64,000 nucleotides of DNA from Crossaster papposus (lineage: Eukaryota; Echinodermata; Asteroidea; Velatida; Solasteridae). The stretch lies in the NCBI GenBank assembly GCA_037893245.1, contig JBAIAA010000507.1:186001-250000 (forward strand). The letters run 5' to 3'. Below, piece after piece: positions 1-10,553 of the stretch (position 1 is the first letter of the stretch; every line of letters begins with the position of its first letter). Below the pieces are notes generated by a model. It was given only the letters and a program-made list of their open reading frames with translations, searched no databases and was not told the origin of the DNA. The position numbers and the translations under genes were made by a program.

Positions 1-1647
1 GTGAGGTGTCCGACTTGTGAGGTGTCCGACTTGTGAGGTGTCCGACTTGTGAGGCGTCCGACTTGTGAGGCGTCCGACTTGTGAGGCGTCCGACTTGTGA
101 GGCGTCCGACTTGTGAGGCGTCCGACTTGTGAGGCGTCCGACTTGTGAGGCGTCCGACTTGTGAGGCGTCCGACTTGTGAGGCGTCCGACTTGTGAGGTG
201 TCCGACTTGTGAGGTGTCCGACTTGTGAGGTGTCCGACTTGTATGGTGTCCGACTTGTATGGTGTCCGACTTGTATGGTGTCCGACTTGTGAGGCGTCAG
301 ACTTGTGAGGCGTCAGACTTGTGAGGCGTCAGACTTGTGAGGCGTCAGACTTGTGAGGCGTCAGACTTGTGAGGCGTCCGACTTGTGAGGCGTCCGACTT
401 GTGAGGCGTCCGACTTGTGAGGCGTCCGACTTGTGAGGCGTCCGACTTGTGAGGCGTCAGACTTGTGAGGCGTCAGACTTGTGAGGCGTCAGACTTGTGA
501 GGCGTTAGACTTGTGAGGCGTCAGACTTGTGAGGCGTCCGACTTGTGAGGCGTCCGACTTGTGAGGCGTCCGACTTGTGAGGCGTCCGACTTGTGAGGCG
601 TCCGACTTGTGAGGCGTCCGACTTGTGAGGCGTCCGACTTGTGAGGCGTCCGACTTGTGAGGTGTCCGACTTGTGAGGTGTCCGACTTGTATGGTGTCCG
701 ACTTGTATGGTGTCCGACTTGTATGGTGTCCGACTTGTATGGTGTCCGACTTGTATGGTGTCCGACTTGTATGGTGTCCGACTTGTGAGGCGTCAGACTT
801 GTGAGGCGTCAGACTTGTGAGGCGTCAGACTTGTGAGGCGTCAGACTTGTGAGGCGTCAGACTTGTGAGGCGTCAGACTTGTGAGGCGTCAGACTTGTGA
901 GGCGTCCGACTTGTGAGGCGTCCGACTTGTGAGGCGTCCGACTTGTGAGGCGTCAGACTTGTGAGGCGTCAGACTTGTGAGGCGTCAGACTTGAGAGGCG
1001 TCAGACTTGTGAGGCGTCCGACTTGAGAGGCGTCCGACTTGAGAGGCGTCCGACTGGCGAGGCGTCCGACTGGCGAGGCGTCCGACTGGCGAGGCGTCCG
1101 ACTGGCGAGGCGTCCGACTGGCGAGGCGTCCGACTGGCGAGGCGTCCGACTGGCGAGGCGTCCGACTGGCGAGGCGTCCGACTGGCGAGGCGTCCGACTG
1201 GCGAGGCGTCCGACTGGCGAGGCGTCCGACTGGCGAGGCGTCCGACTGGCGAGGCGTCCGACTGGCGAGGCGTCCGACTGGCGAGGCGTCCGACTGGCGA
1301 GGCGTCCGACTGGCGAGGCGTCCGACTGGCGAGGCGTCCGACTGGCGAGGCGTCCGACTGGCGAGGCGTCCGACTGGCGAGGCGTCCGACTGGCGAGGCG
1401 CCCGACTGGCGAGGGGTCCGACTGGCGAGGCGTCCGACTGGCGAGGCGTCCGACTTGCGAGGCGTCCGACTTGCGAGGCGTCAGACTTGCGAGGCGTCAG
1501 ACTTGCGAGGCGTCAGACTTGCGAGGCGTCAGACTTGCGAGGCGTCAGACTTGCGAGGCGTCAGACTTGCGAGGCGTCAGACTTGCGAGGCGTCAGACTT
1601 GCGAGGCGTCAGACTTGCGAGGCGTCAGACTTGCGAGGCGTCAGACT
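1..1647. repeat. 16-bp minisatellite array (about 100 units)
   Basis: Uninterrupted tandem array with a 16-bp unit of the form ACTTGTGAGGCGTCCG. It runs off the left edge of the window and stops abruptly at about 1647. Variants are grouped in blocks: GTCCG and GTCAG versions alternate in runs, TATGG versions cluster at about 241-290 and 701-780, an ACTGGCGAGG version fills 1050-1450, and ACTTGCGAGG fills 1450-1640. Because 16 is not a multiple of 3 and the unit lacks stops in some frames, long open frames of Arg/Gly-rich peptide appear, but they have no other sign of being genes. Confidence 0.97.
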
Positions 1648-1979
1648 ATATTTTTATTTATTTATCATCTCAATAAAGGTGAATTAGTGCAAAAATGTTA
1701 AAACATTATTCTGGGACCGAGAAAGATTTTAAACTTTCTTGATTCCTCATAGACTTTGTTCACAACCGCTGAAGTTGCGTCAGGATACCATGACCAGTGA
1801 CGATACAATTAATCACCAATGATCATCCAACCAACCACCTGTGACCAAACAATTAATCACCAATGACCATCCAACCAATTACCAGTGTCCATACAATTAA
1901 TGATGAATAACCATCCAATTATTGTACTTAAATTTTTGAGAGAGGGAGATTTTTCCCCTTTTGATAACCCCCTCATTTA
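1648..1979. other. Non-coding; three degenerate copies of a short repeat
   Basis: No gene visible. Between about 1790 and 1920 a unit of roughly 48 bp recurs about three times with substitutions (core CAATTAATCACCAATGACCA followed by TCCAACCA). Confidence 0.5.
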
Positions 1980-2255
1980 CCAGTTACCAGCGCCGGAGGA
2001 CGTATATACACGCAAAGTTTTCTCCAGATTAACACGTCACCAGCAAGGCCGGTAATGTCTGTCGGCAGCGAGCAAGGCCAGAAATGTCTTTTGGCAGCGA
2101 GCAAGGCCGTAAATGTTTGTCGGCAGCAAGCAAGGCTGGAAATGCGTGGGTGTGCTTCCCGGTACCATCGGCTTGAACCCGCCTCGGATAGAGTTTTGTT
2201 AAAACAATCCCGGGCCTCGGCTCTGTGATGTTAAATTAATCCCGGCGTGAACTGG
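1980..2255. mobile_element. piggyBac-type MITE, copy 1 (CCAGTTCGCG family)
   Basis: Copy of a short non-autonomous element found at least four more times in the window. The right end reads CGTGAACTGG followed by TTAA; the left end is degraded. The interior carries the family's repeated GAGCAAGGCCGGAAATGTCT motif (2046-2130). Other copies have TTAA on both sides of termini starting CC, which fits the piggyBac superfamily. Confidence 0.7.
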
Positions 2256-2689
2256 TTAACTGTGACATTTCATTTTCAATTTAACAGTGAAATTAGGTGG
2301 AGTGACAAAAATGTTGTACAACATTGACAGTGATTTCATCTTTGCTAAATTAACAAAAAATGTAAATTCATGTTTTGCCCGTCCCTAATGTCTCAAATAC
2401 ATTAGCATAATTTGAAAGCTTAATTTACATAACTAATAAAGTTTCATTTTTACTAAAATGTAATATTTGTGTGTGTTTCAGGGGGAGTCAGCCAGATTAA
2501 TATGTTTTCACTAAATGTTTTAAATCACACTGATCTGCTTTCGAATCCTCCAAAAAGATTCATCACCAAATTGTACAAAAATGTACTTTTATAACAAAAG
2601 GTTACATGTTTTCCTTCAATCACTTGTACTTTAATTTTTTTAACTCCCATTTCGAATAGTGACATATAAAAATGACGAAGTATTAACAA
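2256..2689. other. No gene seen
   Basis: AT-rich sequence between the MITE and the Harbinger element. A short open frame on the - strand reaches into the Harbinger end, but it has no recognisable domain and spans the element boundary, so I do not call it. Confidence 0.5.
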
Positions 2690-2735
2690 GACCACGAATC
2701 CCACGGACTGCCACGAATTGATAAATTGTAGGATT
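2690..2735 (+). repeat. Harbinger left terminal inverted repeat
   Basis: Starts GACCACGAATCCCAC and continues through GCCACGAATTGATA. It matches the reverse complement of 6378-6423 with a few substitutions. Confidence 0.8.
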
Positions 2736-3015
2736 CGTAAGGATTCGTGGAATATTGAACATTTGTTGTCCAAATCGTGACGCTCTAAGATTCTGTTACG
2801 ATACAGGTGCGATAGAGTTACGAATATTCGTGGGATTCGGCTCGAATCACTCAAATATTGTCAAGAATTCACTACCATTTATAGATTACATGTACAAATA
2901 CTGCACGAACGTAAGGAATCAGTTACGAATCAGTTAAGAATATGCCGAATGCATCTACGAATCGGGTACGATTAAAATTGAATTCGTGACTATTCTTGAC
3001 AATTCGTGGGATTTC
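2736..3015. repeat. Harbinger left subterminal motif zone
   Basis: Many copies of ACGAAT or its complement ATTCGT, in both orientations, usually as extended forms such as GGATTCGTGG or TTACGAATC. This mirrors the zone at 5960-6377. Subterminal motif clusters of this kind are commonly transposase binding sites; that role is inferred here. Confidence 0.7.
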
Positions 3016-3069
3016 CCCTCAAGATAGGTATAAAAAGGCCCTCATCCCTGCTTGGGCATCAGTTCCAAA

Positions 3070-3971
3070 ATGGATGTTCAACGTAGAGCAGCTGTAGTAC
3101 TGGCCCTGGAACTGGAGTATCAATACCAGCTGCCAGCTAGAAGAAGACTTCTTCAAAGAAGAAGGAGAAGAGCACCCAGGTGGTGGGTTAGACCGTGGCT
3201 GACACCATCATACAGGAGCTGAAGGATGAAGTCATGCCACTGCCAAGGACCAAGGAGGACTGGAAGGCCATTGCCCAGCAGTTCCAAGACCGGTGGGATG
3301 TTCCTCATGCCCTGGGGGCCTTGGATGGCAAGCACATAGCTATCAGGAAACCGCAGAACTCAGGCAGTGTGTTCTACAACTACAAAGGCTTCTTCTCCGT
3401 GGTGCTGCTGGCCCTGGTGGGTGCCGATTATAAGTTTATCTGGATAGACACTGGTGGAGAAGGTCATCAATCCGACGGACAGCTGTTTTGTGCTTCAGAA
3501 CTGAAAGAGTGCATTGATGACAACACCATAAACTTCCCTGACAGCGATCCCCTACCCCATGATGACAGAGACACACCCTACTACATACTGGGGGATGATG
3601 CCTTTCCCCTGAGGACTTTCCTCATGAAACCCTATGCCAGGAGGGGTCTAGACAATGACATGTTGGTGGCCAACTATAGAATTTCCGGGGGCAGACGTGT
3701 GGTGGAGAATGGTTTCGGAATACTGGCCAACAAATGGAGATGCTTCCTGGGCACCCTGGAACAAGGACCCGATGTGGTGCGGTTACTGGTGGAGACAGGA
3801 GTCATCCTCCACAACTTACTGAGGATCAGGTTCCCTGCCATTGTAAATGAAGAGGTGGACCGGGAGGGTGTGGACCACAACATCATCCCTGGTACATGGA
3901 TGGGATATAGGTCAGCCCCATGCACCCAACAGAGACAACCGTGTGGGCAAAGTGATGAGGAACTATCTTAA
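3070..3971 (+). pseudogene. Harbinger nuclease (HARBI1-like, DDE_Tnp_4), internally deleted
   Basis: The start at 3070 gives a 50-residue open frame (MDVQRRAAVV... with an Arg-rich stretch and WWVRPWL), closed by TGA at 3220-3222. The catalytic part continues in another frame from about 3195 to 3971: HALGALDGKHIAIR (first Asp), YYILGDDAFPL (second Asp), RRVVENGFGILANKW (Glu), then LLVETGVILHN. In intact Harbinger nucleases roughly 100 residues of helical N-terminal sequence separate the WVRPWL and ELKDEV motifs. Here they are joined almost directly and out of frame, so an internal deletion removed that part. Catalytic DDE residues are present, but a full-length protein cannot be made. It would have acted with the MADF protein to excise the element. 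Confidence 0.85.
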
Positions 3972-4742
3972 GGCCTATTTTAACAGTGAAGCAGGTTCAG
4001 TTCCGTGACAAGAGAGACTAGCAGGAATGAATGTTAATTGAATGATGACTGTTGATATTTTGATGTTAAAATGTTTTACTATATATGTTATTATTGTTTT
4101 ATAAATACTCGTTTTTACCAATAGTAATACATTTCAAGTACCCAAAACTTGGACTTGTAACTCAAAACAAAAAGTTTTAACTCAACAAAAATAGTCGTGA
4201 TCACGAGATTAAAGTTGGGATTACGATTGTAATTTCGTTATCACGACTTTAATCTCGTTACCACGACTTTAATCTCGTGATCACGACTTCAATCAAGGTT
4301 TATTTTACCGAAATACAGAAATACAGAAAAACATAAATAATTTTCTAAGTACATGTTTATTACATTCATCTCATAATCATATCAAATCATATACAAAAAC
4401 ATAAGCACAGAAACATATCACTAAAATCACACAGCTAAGCACACAGTCTAAGGGGCTGAGAGTGTGGACATGTCGCGCTCAGTGGTTGGGGTCGAGGTAT
4501 CTGTGACCGGAGTGGCAACTGATGCGGGGCCCATTTCCATCAGTATCTCCGACAGGCTGAATGACGTTTGCTCCTGGTGCAGAGGGGCACTGGAGGACCT
4601 CCGGGGGTGCTGGCTCTCGGCAGAAGGCACCAGGGTGGTGAAGGTATCTGACTGCATGTGAGGACCTCCGACGGGCCAGTTTCTGTTGGCTGGGGGACTG
4701 GGTGTACACTGGGAACTGGCTGTTGACCCAGGCTGGTTTCTT
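3972..4742. other. Harbinger intergenic region
   Basis: Lies between the two convergent element genes. It holds a short degenerate tandem repeat (4195-4300) and the 3' flank of the MADF gene. No additional gene recognised. Confidence 0.5.
4195..4300. repeat. Short tandem repeat, CACGACTTTAATCTCGT unit
   Basis: Four or five imperfect copies of a unit of about 20 bp built from CACGACTTTAATCTCGTTA and its partial complement; several copies are quasi-palindromic. Confidence 0.6.
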
Positions 4743-5893
4743 CTATTGCCACACTGACTGACCTGGGGCCATCGATCTGGAATGCCACTGCGAGGGGTCT
4801 GGCTGCCACTGCTGGTACTGTCGAGGAGGTGCTGGTGCTGGAGGCGGCATCACACTTGGACCAGGGGCTGGCTGCGAGGAGAAGGTTGCTGTTGCTGGTG
4901 CTGATTTTCTTGCTTCCACATCTGCCTGCTTCTCAGCGTTGTACAGAAGGTCAAACATGGCCTTCTGTACGTCGCGGTAGATGGACTGGGGCAGGTTCTG
5001 GAAAGCAGACCCCATGTACTCCGCGAATTTTAACCTCTCTGGGTGGGGGACCTTGGCCACAGCTGGGGCTTGAAGGATCTGTAATAGTTTCTCCTGGCGG
5101 TCCTTGCAGGGGTGCAGCTCCGGGTCCAGGGTATCGGCCTCCTTCACTCTGCTTCTGGCTCCCCTGGTGCTGGACACTGTCACAGTCGAGCTCCCGGGAG
5201 TGGTGGTGGAGTGTGTGGTGGTCACTGGAGACTGGGGCTCCTCTTCCTGGCACTCCTCCTCAACATGGCTTGTGGTGGCGCCACTCCGGAAGCTCTGCAC
5301 TGTGCGGTGGGTGACTTGTCCGATGTGGGGCAGCAGAAACTGGAATCTGGCCCATATCCACTGTTGGCGGTCTGTCATCTCAACAGCTACCTGCCCACTC
5401 TTCTTCCTCCTGAGTTTCCCTATCTGGGTACGGATGCTCTCAACAAATGTTGTCAGTACCTTCACCTCCTTCTCCATCTCCCGGGCCAGGTCTTCCCATG
5501 CCTTATTCTTTTTAGAGGCAAACACGTGGTCTTTTCCCCTTCTTGTTGTAGATGAAGTCGTTCCTCTCAAGGAAAAAGGCCACATCCTCTTGTTCTTTCA
5601 CTGTGATCAGGTTGGACAAGATCCTGGCCTTCTTGCTTTTGGACTGGGAAGAAGCTGCTAGTTCATCATCACCAACATCACCAGCCACTGACTCAGTGGC
5701 CACTGACTCAGCAGCTACTGACTCTGCTGCTGAGTCTGCCACATGTTCCTCCACTTCTGGAGCTGGTTCATCTGCAGGTAGATGGGTAGATACTCTGTGG
5801 GGGATGCCTTCTTCTCCCTCTCCCCTGGTTCTCTTGCTGTCTTCCCTGTCCCCTTGCCCTTGCCCTGCCCTTGCCTGCAGCTTTTTTTGGCAT
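4743..5893 (-). pseudogene. Harbinger MADF/Myb-like DNA-binding protein, frameshifted
   Basis: Second Harbinger gene. The likely start is the ATG at 5891-5893 (MPKKAAGKGR...), giving a Lys/Gly/Arg-rich head typical of these proteins. The frame is lost in the purine-rich stretch, continues in another frame as an Ala/Ser/Glu-rich linker and the first MADF part (LSNLITVKEQEDVAFFLERN, about 5540-5650), and shifts again near 5540-5555, after which KNKAWEDLAREM, SIRTQIGKLRRKKSGQ and WARFQFLLPHI complete the MADF fold. The C-terminal third is Pro/Gln/Ser-rich and ends at 4743. Such proteins recognise subterminal DNA and escort the nuclease. At least two frameshifts make this copy a pseudogene, unless they are sequencing errors in purine runs. 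Confidence 0.8.
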
Positions 5894-5959
5894 CTTGCTG
5901 ATCTCGTGGAGTTTGTCTTCTCAAATGACCTGAAGTCGAATGTTAAACTCCTTATATAT

Positions 5960-6377
5960 CTAATTCGCCGGCAATCGTAGCTGATTCGTGATTGGTTCGT
6001 GGGATTCGTAGTGGATTCGTAGCTGCTTCGTACGCTATCGTGAATTCGTACGCTATTACTTGCTTCGTACCTGCTTTGGTGTGTATTCGTGGGATTCGTG
6101 ACAGATTCGTAGTCGATTCGTGGTCAAGCCACGAATTCAAGAATCCCCGAATACCTACGAATGCGAATCTATTACGATTCAGGTACGATGCCTAAGAATG
6201 CAACTCCATTTGTTAGGAATTAACTACGATTTTTTTGAATCGAGAGTTCGTGGCCTAAATTTTGAACGGCTCAAAACTGTTGCCACGAATTCTAGATCGC
6301 TCAAGAATTGAAAGAACTGACTACGGATAAATACGAATCAGTTAAAAACTTCACGAACTGATTACGATTCAACTACG
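5960..6377. repeat. Harbinger right subterminal motif zone
   Basis: More than a dozen copies of ATTCGT/ACGAAT-type motifs in both orientations, for example GTGGGATTCGTAGTGGATTC at 5999 onward. Counterpart of 2736-3015. Confidence 0.7.
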
Positions 6378-6423
6378 AATCCTAAAATGTATCAATTCGT
6401 GGCGGTTCGTGGGATTCGTAGTC
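6378..6423 (-). repeat. Harbinger right terminal inverted repeat
   Basis: Reads TATCAATTCGTGGCGG then TTCGTGGGATTCGTAGTC, matching the complement of 2690-2735 with a few mismatches. Confidence 0.8.
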
Positions 6424-6469
6424 TGTGTGGAATAGGGGCATAATACACCATTTGCCTAACCACAGAATT

Positions 6470-7877
6470 TTGGGTTTTAAATCACTTCCTTTGAGAAAGT
6501 GTCGAGGATGTCTTGAATGACAGCAAATACACTGTTATCGCTCACAAAAAGTTTAGTATTGTCAGCGGGTTGAATGAGGCGAATACTCTTTCTCCCGAAG
6601 GGAATTTGAATTCCTTTCAAACTGGAGTTGGTCCTAATTAAGTTGGCCACGCCTTCAATTCAACATGAATCGGAGCATGTACAATTATTGACAATAAAAC
6701 TGCAGTTGGGATTACTATAGAGAAGTTTGATCCACTTGACTGACTAAGACGGAATTCCCATTTTACCTATGACAGCAAACAGTCAAAAGCCTTTTCTTGG
6801 TCTATAGGCTAATAACAACAGCTTCAAGGAACTCCCAAATAACGTAGTCAACTACATAATTATGTACATCTCTATAAGAAGCATGAGGTTATCTTGAATT
6901 TTCCTAGACACAACACAACATGTCTGTTCTCCAATGACCAGAGGCATAATCAATTTTAACCGGTTAGTGATCACTTTCGAGATAATTTTGTAATCGACAT
7001 TTAATAAGCTGATGGGGCGCCAATTGTTCAAATCGTGTCTGTTTCCATAGTTTTTATACAAGAGTCTAATGAGAGCCGAGTTCATAGAATTACACAAAAA
7101 CCCACATTTAAAACAATCATTATACACATCCCAAATTCGACTGTAAGACTATCGAGGCCAGGGGATTTGCCTTTCTTCATTTGAGAAAGAGCGATTTTGA
7201 CTTCACCTTCGGAAATCTCAGTTTCGAGATCAAAAAGGTTTTCTTCGGGGATTTGCACACGTTCAGTTTTGGATGTAATATAATTTAACTCCAAATCGGA
7301 AACGTTATCACATTTAAACAGTTCACCATATCAAATATTGACAAGCTTCAAAATATTGTTCGAATCATGGACGTAATCGCCATCAGGGATAATTAGTTTA
7401 TCGATAACGTACGTTACTCTGAATTTGTTGTTTCTCTAGATTAAGAAAATATTTCGAGGGTTTCTCTCCATCGTGTTTGGAAATATTACGAACTCTAATT
7501 TTGGCCTTTTCCCTTTCATTAGCCTCGTGACTTTTTAACTGTGCTTCAAGTTTTGTTATGGTATCGGAATGAGACCTATCCGGATGACTAATGAGATAGT
7601 CATAATGCTTTTGCAAATTTGTGAAATTTTGCTTATCTTTTCGAGCTTTTTCGAAATTTTCCAGCATCTCACCGCTCAAGCAGAGAAACACAATCACATT
7701 TCTGATAAATCCAGTACTGCCAACAATATTAATGCTGGAAATACAATCTTTGTCTTTTAGAAGATTGTTACAGCAGATCCACTTTCCTTTGCCATGACCA
7801 GCACAGGGGTTCATGTACATTTTGACATTTAACAATTTTAAGATCAGCGAGGCCCGTTTGGGTGCAAGAAACATCAT
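6470..7877 (-). pseudogene. LINE reverse transcriptase fragments
   Basis: Four separated open pieces. 7398-7877 gives the linker (KIRVRNISKHDGEKPSKYF). 7082-7294 gives EISEGEVKIALSQMKKGKSP and GLDSLT (RT block 0/1). 6852-7127 gives NNWRPISLLNVDYKIISKV and GEQTCCVVSRKIQDN (blocks 2-3). 6477-6850 contains VISLDQEKAFD (catalytic Asp, block A) and ADNTKLFVSDNS, the YADD-equivalent in which the second Asp reads as Asn. Placement in the Tx1/L1 group rests on the WRPISLLN..DYKI..K pattern. Confidence 0.8.
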
Positions 7878-7904
7878 TAATGTAATTTAAAAGCTGGGAG
7901 AAGC

Positions 7905-8460
7905 TTAATCGATCCCACTGGGCTTCTGGTGGACTTTGTGAAAATGAGTGTAACCCGGGTTATCTGGGTGAATTGTGCGCCCAAAAAAATCGAGACCTTT
8001 TTCGTTAATTATATTATGCAAAATAGTTTTACTCGGATCTTTAGAATCACCTCCTATAATGCAGTTATTGTCATTAATTAAGTCAGTTAACCCATCGAAA
8101 CATTGAGCTCTAACATAGAAATCATTTGGAGCATAAAAGGAAGCAATAGACATAACCTCTTTTTCCCATTGAAGTTCTCCCATGATCCACCTGCCTTCCT
8201 CATCGCAAGTAATGTTACTGATATCAATACCCGATTTTTCAGAGGTGAGAGTTGCCACACCCCATGATTGGCGGTTACCAAGACTAAAATGCATCTTCCC
8301 TTTCCATTCTCTGCTCCATGACATTTTATCGTTATGCTCACTGTGAGTTTCTTGCAAAAAAATATTTTTTTTCCCAATAAGATAATCAAACAAGACATTT
8401 CGTTTTAAATTACTTCTTAGGCAGGCCGTTAGCATTAATAGTTGCTATGGACAAAAAAGA
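7905..8460 (-). pseudogene. LINE endonuclease domain fragment
   Basis: N-terminal exonuclease/endonuclease/phosphatase fold of the LINE ORF2. SIATINANGL at the start is in one frame, and the following NVLFDYLIGKKNIFLQETHS (with the metal-binding QE) is in another, so a frameshift lies near 8410. Further on are IASFYAPND and NNCIIGGD (the GGD motif). The frame ends at 7905 before the RT linker. It would nick target DNA; the break prevents production. Confidence 0.85.
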
Positions 8461-8520
8461 CTTGCAAAGGATTAAAGCAAAGAGAACTTGATCATCGTTA
8501 TTGGTCAACAGAGGGAAAAA

Positions 8521-8775
8521 CTACTTTTTATCGGTAGTTATCCCGCGTCCTCTCCCCCCTTTCTGAGCTGGCGAAGATGACTGCGCTGGCTTGCTTGTAG
8601 TTGACGGGCGTGGCTTGCTGGATTGAGTTGACTGGTTAGGCCAGCTTGACGGACTCTCCTGACTGGCTTGGTTAGAAGCTCTGGGCTGGCTTGATTGGGT
8701 CGCCTGACTGGGTTGGCTAAATTGACTGGTCTGACTGGATTGGCCATACTGATTTGGATAGTCTGACCACAACAC
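8521..8775 (-). pseudogene. Probable LINE ORF1 C-terminal part, Ser/Gln-rich
   Basis: An 84-codon open frame of Ser/Gln/Pro/Thr-rich low complexity that ends in KGGRGRGITTDKK, stopping about 60 bp before the endonuclease domain of the LINE. Position and strand fit the end of ORF1. No RNA-binding motif is visible, and the composition arises from the adjoining repeats, so the call is inference. Confidence 0.35.
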
Positions 8776-9640
8776 TTGGCTGGAATTGCCTGTTAAACTT
8801 GCCTGGCTTATTAACTGTTCGTGTTGTTCGGACTGGTTTGACTGACTCGGTCGTCACTGGCTTGTTTTTCCAGGGTATGGGGGCTGGTTGATCCTATGGG
8901 CTTAGTCAGGTCAACTGGTCTGGTCGTTCTAAATAGTCTGACCTGGCTGACTATAGGTCGGTTAGCCCAATTGCCGTTACTATAGCCTCGCTATGATAAG
9001 TGAGGCTGGCTGTTCTGATCGACATGGTCTGGGTTACTGGTCTCGCCGGCGTGTTCGGGCAGGTGGGACCGACGAGACTGCCTCTACATACTAGGTCGGT
9101 TGGCCCGATTGCCGTTACTAGCTTGACTTGATTTTTTGGGTTGGTTGGCTGGTCTGATCGGCATGGTCTGGCTTACCCGCCGGCGTGGTCGGACTGGCGG
9201 GACTGACGAGATTGACTTGACTCACTAGGTCGGTCAGCCCGTTTTGTCGATGCTGACTTGGCTTTATTGGTGGGGTTGGCTGATCCGATCGGCATGGTCT
9301 GGCTTACCCGCCGGCGTAGTCGGACTGGCGGGACTGACGAGATTGACTTGACTCACTAGGTCGGTCTGCCCGTTTTGTCGATGCTGGCTTGGCTTTATTG
9401 GTGGGGTTGGCTGATCCGATCGTCATGGTCCGGTTGACTGGTCTAACCACAGAGAAAGGAAGCAAATGGGTCTGGTGGGACTGGCTGGGTTGGCTTAAAT
9501 GGTGGGGTTGACTAGACCGGCGGGACTACTGGTGGCTCGATTGACTGGCCTGACTGCCCTGGCGGGTCAGGCTCGACTGTCTGCCCTGGTTCAGCTTGCG
9601 AAACTTACTGGGCGAGCGTAATTCTCGTTGAGACTGACTT
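8776..9640. repeat. Degenerate repeat tract with a 131-bp tandem repeat
   Basis: A GT/CT-rich tract dominated by TGACTGG/TTGGCT words. In its centre a 131-bp unit repeats at least twice: CATGGTCTGG starts at 9162, 9293 and (mutated) 9424, with an earlier diverged copy at 9023 (139 bp away). Units include CCCGCCGGCGTGGTCGGACT and ACTAGGTCGGT. It may be an expanded low-complexity part of the neighbouring LINE ORF1. Confidence 0.8.
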
Positions 9641-9846
9641 GTTTCGCGAGCCTCGCTGGGTCGTGTCGATTTACGGGTTTGACTTTTTGTGTGTGTTTTT
9701 TAACTGTCACCATCCTGAGATCTTCTTTCCCATGATTTACGTGTTTTCCTCTTCCGTGTCACTTCTCTTCTCGTGTACAGGACAAAGTGGTCCGAATCTT
9801 GGTTTCCGTCTTACTCTTAGTCTTGTCGTACTAAAGAGCCCTCATC
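9641..9846 (-). pseudogene. LINE ORF1 segment, left side of the gypsy insertion
   Basis: Read on the - strand across the gypsy insertion site, the frame of 16975-17237 continues here (DEGSLVRQD, then two stops, then a basic RKRKTRKSWERRS stretch in the same frame). This supports the two segments once being contiguous. No domain recognised. Confidence 0.4.
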
Positions 9847-9850
9847 CGAA
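9847..9850. repeat. Target-site duplication CGAA (left)
   Basis: CGAA immediately precedes the left LTR and recurs immediately after the right LTR at 16971-16974. Confidence 0.8.
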
Positions 9851-10553
9851 TGTGAGCCATATTTTTGACCATCAAGGATCAAGGCACACATAAACCAGGA
9901 TGCAGTGGCATGTACTTTAATAGGACACGGTTAAAACCAAAAAAAACATCCAACCTAGTAATATGAGGCTAATGGTTCTTCCAGACCCAGCGGCACCAAG
10001 GCCAATTGCATGGCTAGGCCCAGTTAATCTTGGCACAATCCAGCTGTTGTTTCACCCTGCTAAGTTGGCTAGAGGAGAACCTGAACAAGTCCAGCGCAAG
10101 CAATATAATGGAGAAGATTGCAGCTGCCAACTGGCACGACTAGCACGGAGCATGTCCCAACACTAAGTGCCCAGCCCTGTCTCGAACAACCGTTCCACTT
10201 TTTCGTGAGGGCAATAACCCTAGTAAGGCCAGTACCCATCCACGTCATCAGACCATGATCGATCAAAGCCGATGTTAAGAGTCCAAACCGCACGAATTCG
10301 AGTAACACACAAGATTTGGGTGAGACCCTGAGATTTAATAGCGCTCTAACTGTGGTAAGATTGATGGCTCTGGCAGCAAGCTTTGAATTAAAGGGAACCT
10401 TAAATGTTAGTATAAAATGAACAGGAAAATCTTAAAGGTTAGTATCATTGTAAATGAAATGTAAAATACACAAAAAGTGGCTAACTACAAGAGGAATATA
10501 GAAAATCACAAGGAACTATATAAAATAAAAGGGCCTATATTCACTCGGTTACA
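9851..10553 (-). repeat. gypsy 3' LTR
   Basis: 703 bp, on the + strand reading TGTGAGCCATATTTTTGACC ... CACTCGGTTACA, so bounded by TG...CA. It differs from the other LTR by scattered substitutions and small indels (for example an extra TTAAAGG near 10433). Confidence 0.95.

Larger units (their letters stand above)
2690..6423 (+). mobile_element. PIF/Harbinger DNA transposon, degenerate
   Basis: A 3.7-kb element bounded by imperfect terminal inverted repeats of about 45 bp. It contains the two gene types expected of Harbinger: a DDE nuclease (3070-3971, + strand) and a MADF-type DNA-binding protein (4743-5893, - strand), in convergent orientation. Both genes are damaged. Dense ATTCGT/ACGAAT motifs fill both subterminal zones. 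I could not find a convincing 3-bp target duplication, so the outer limits are accurate only to a few bases. Confidence 0.85.
6430..8460 (-). mobile_element. Decayed Tx1/L1-like LINE, ORF2 (endonuclease + reverse transcriptase)
   Basis: Non-LTR retrotransposon on the - strand, read from about 8460 down to 6430. The order of motifs is correct: apurinic-type endonuclease, the linker containing GEKPSKYFLNLEK, then RT motifs KGKSPGLDSLT, NWRPISLLNVDYKIISK, VISLDQEKAFD and ADNTKLFVSD. Many frameshifts and stops separate these blocks. The 3' part beyond the catalytic YADD-equivalent is missing or unrecognisable because the Harbinger element begins within a few bases of the break. Confidence 0.85.

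Noticed and set aside
1023..1701. Arg/Gly-rich open frames of about 220 codons
   Set aside because: Pure translation of the 16-bp minisatellite; several frames are open at once.
2525..2854. 109-codon frame on the - strand
   Set aside because: Spans the left boundary of the Harbinger element and its ATTCGT motifs; no domain. A link to the missing LINE 3' part was considered but no RT motif fits.
10069..10308. 79-codon frame repeated at 16493-16732
   Set aside because: Same position in both gypsy LTRs; LTR sequence, not a gene.
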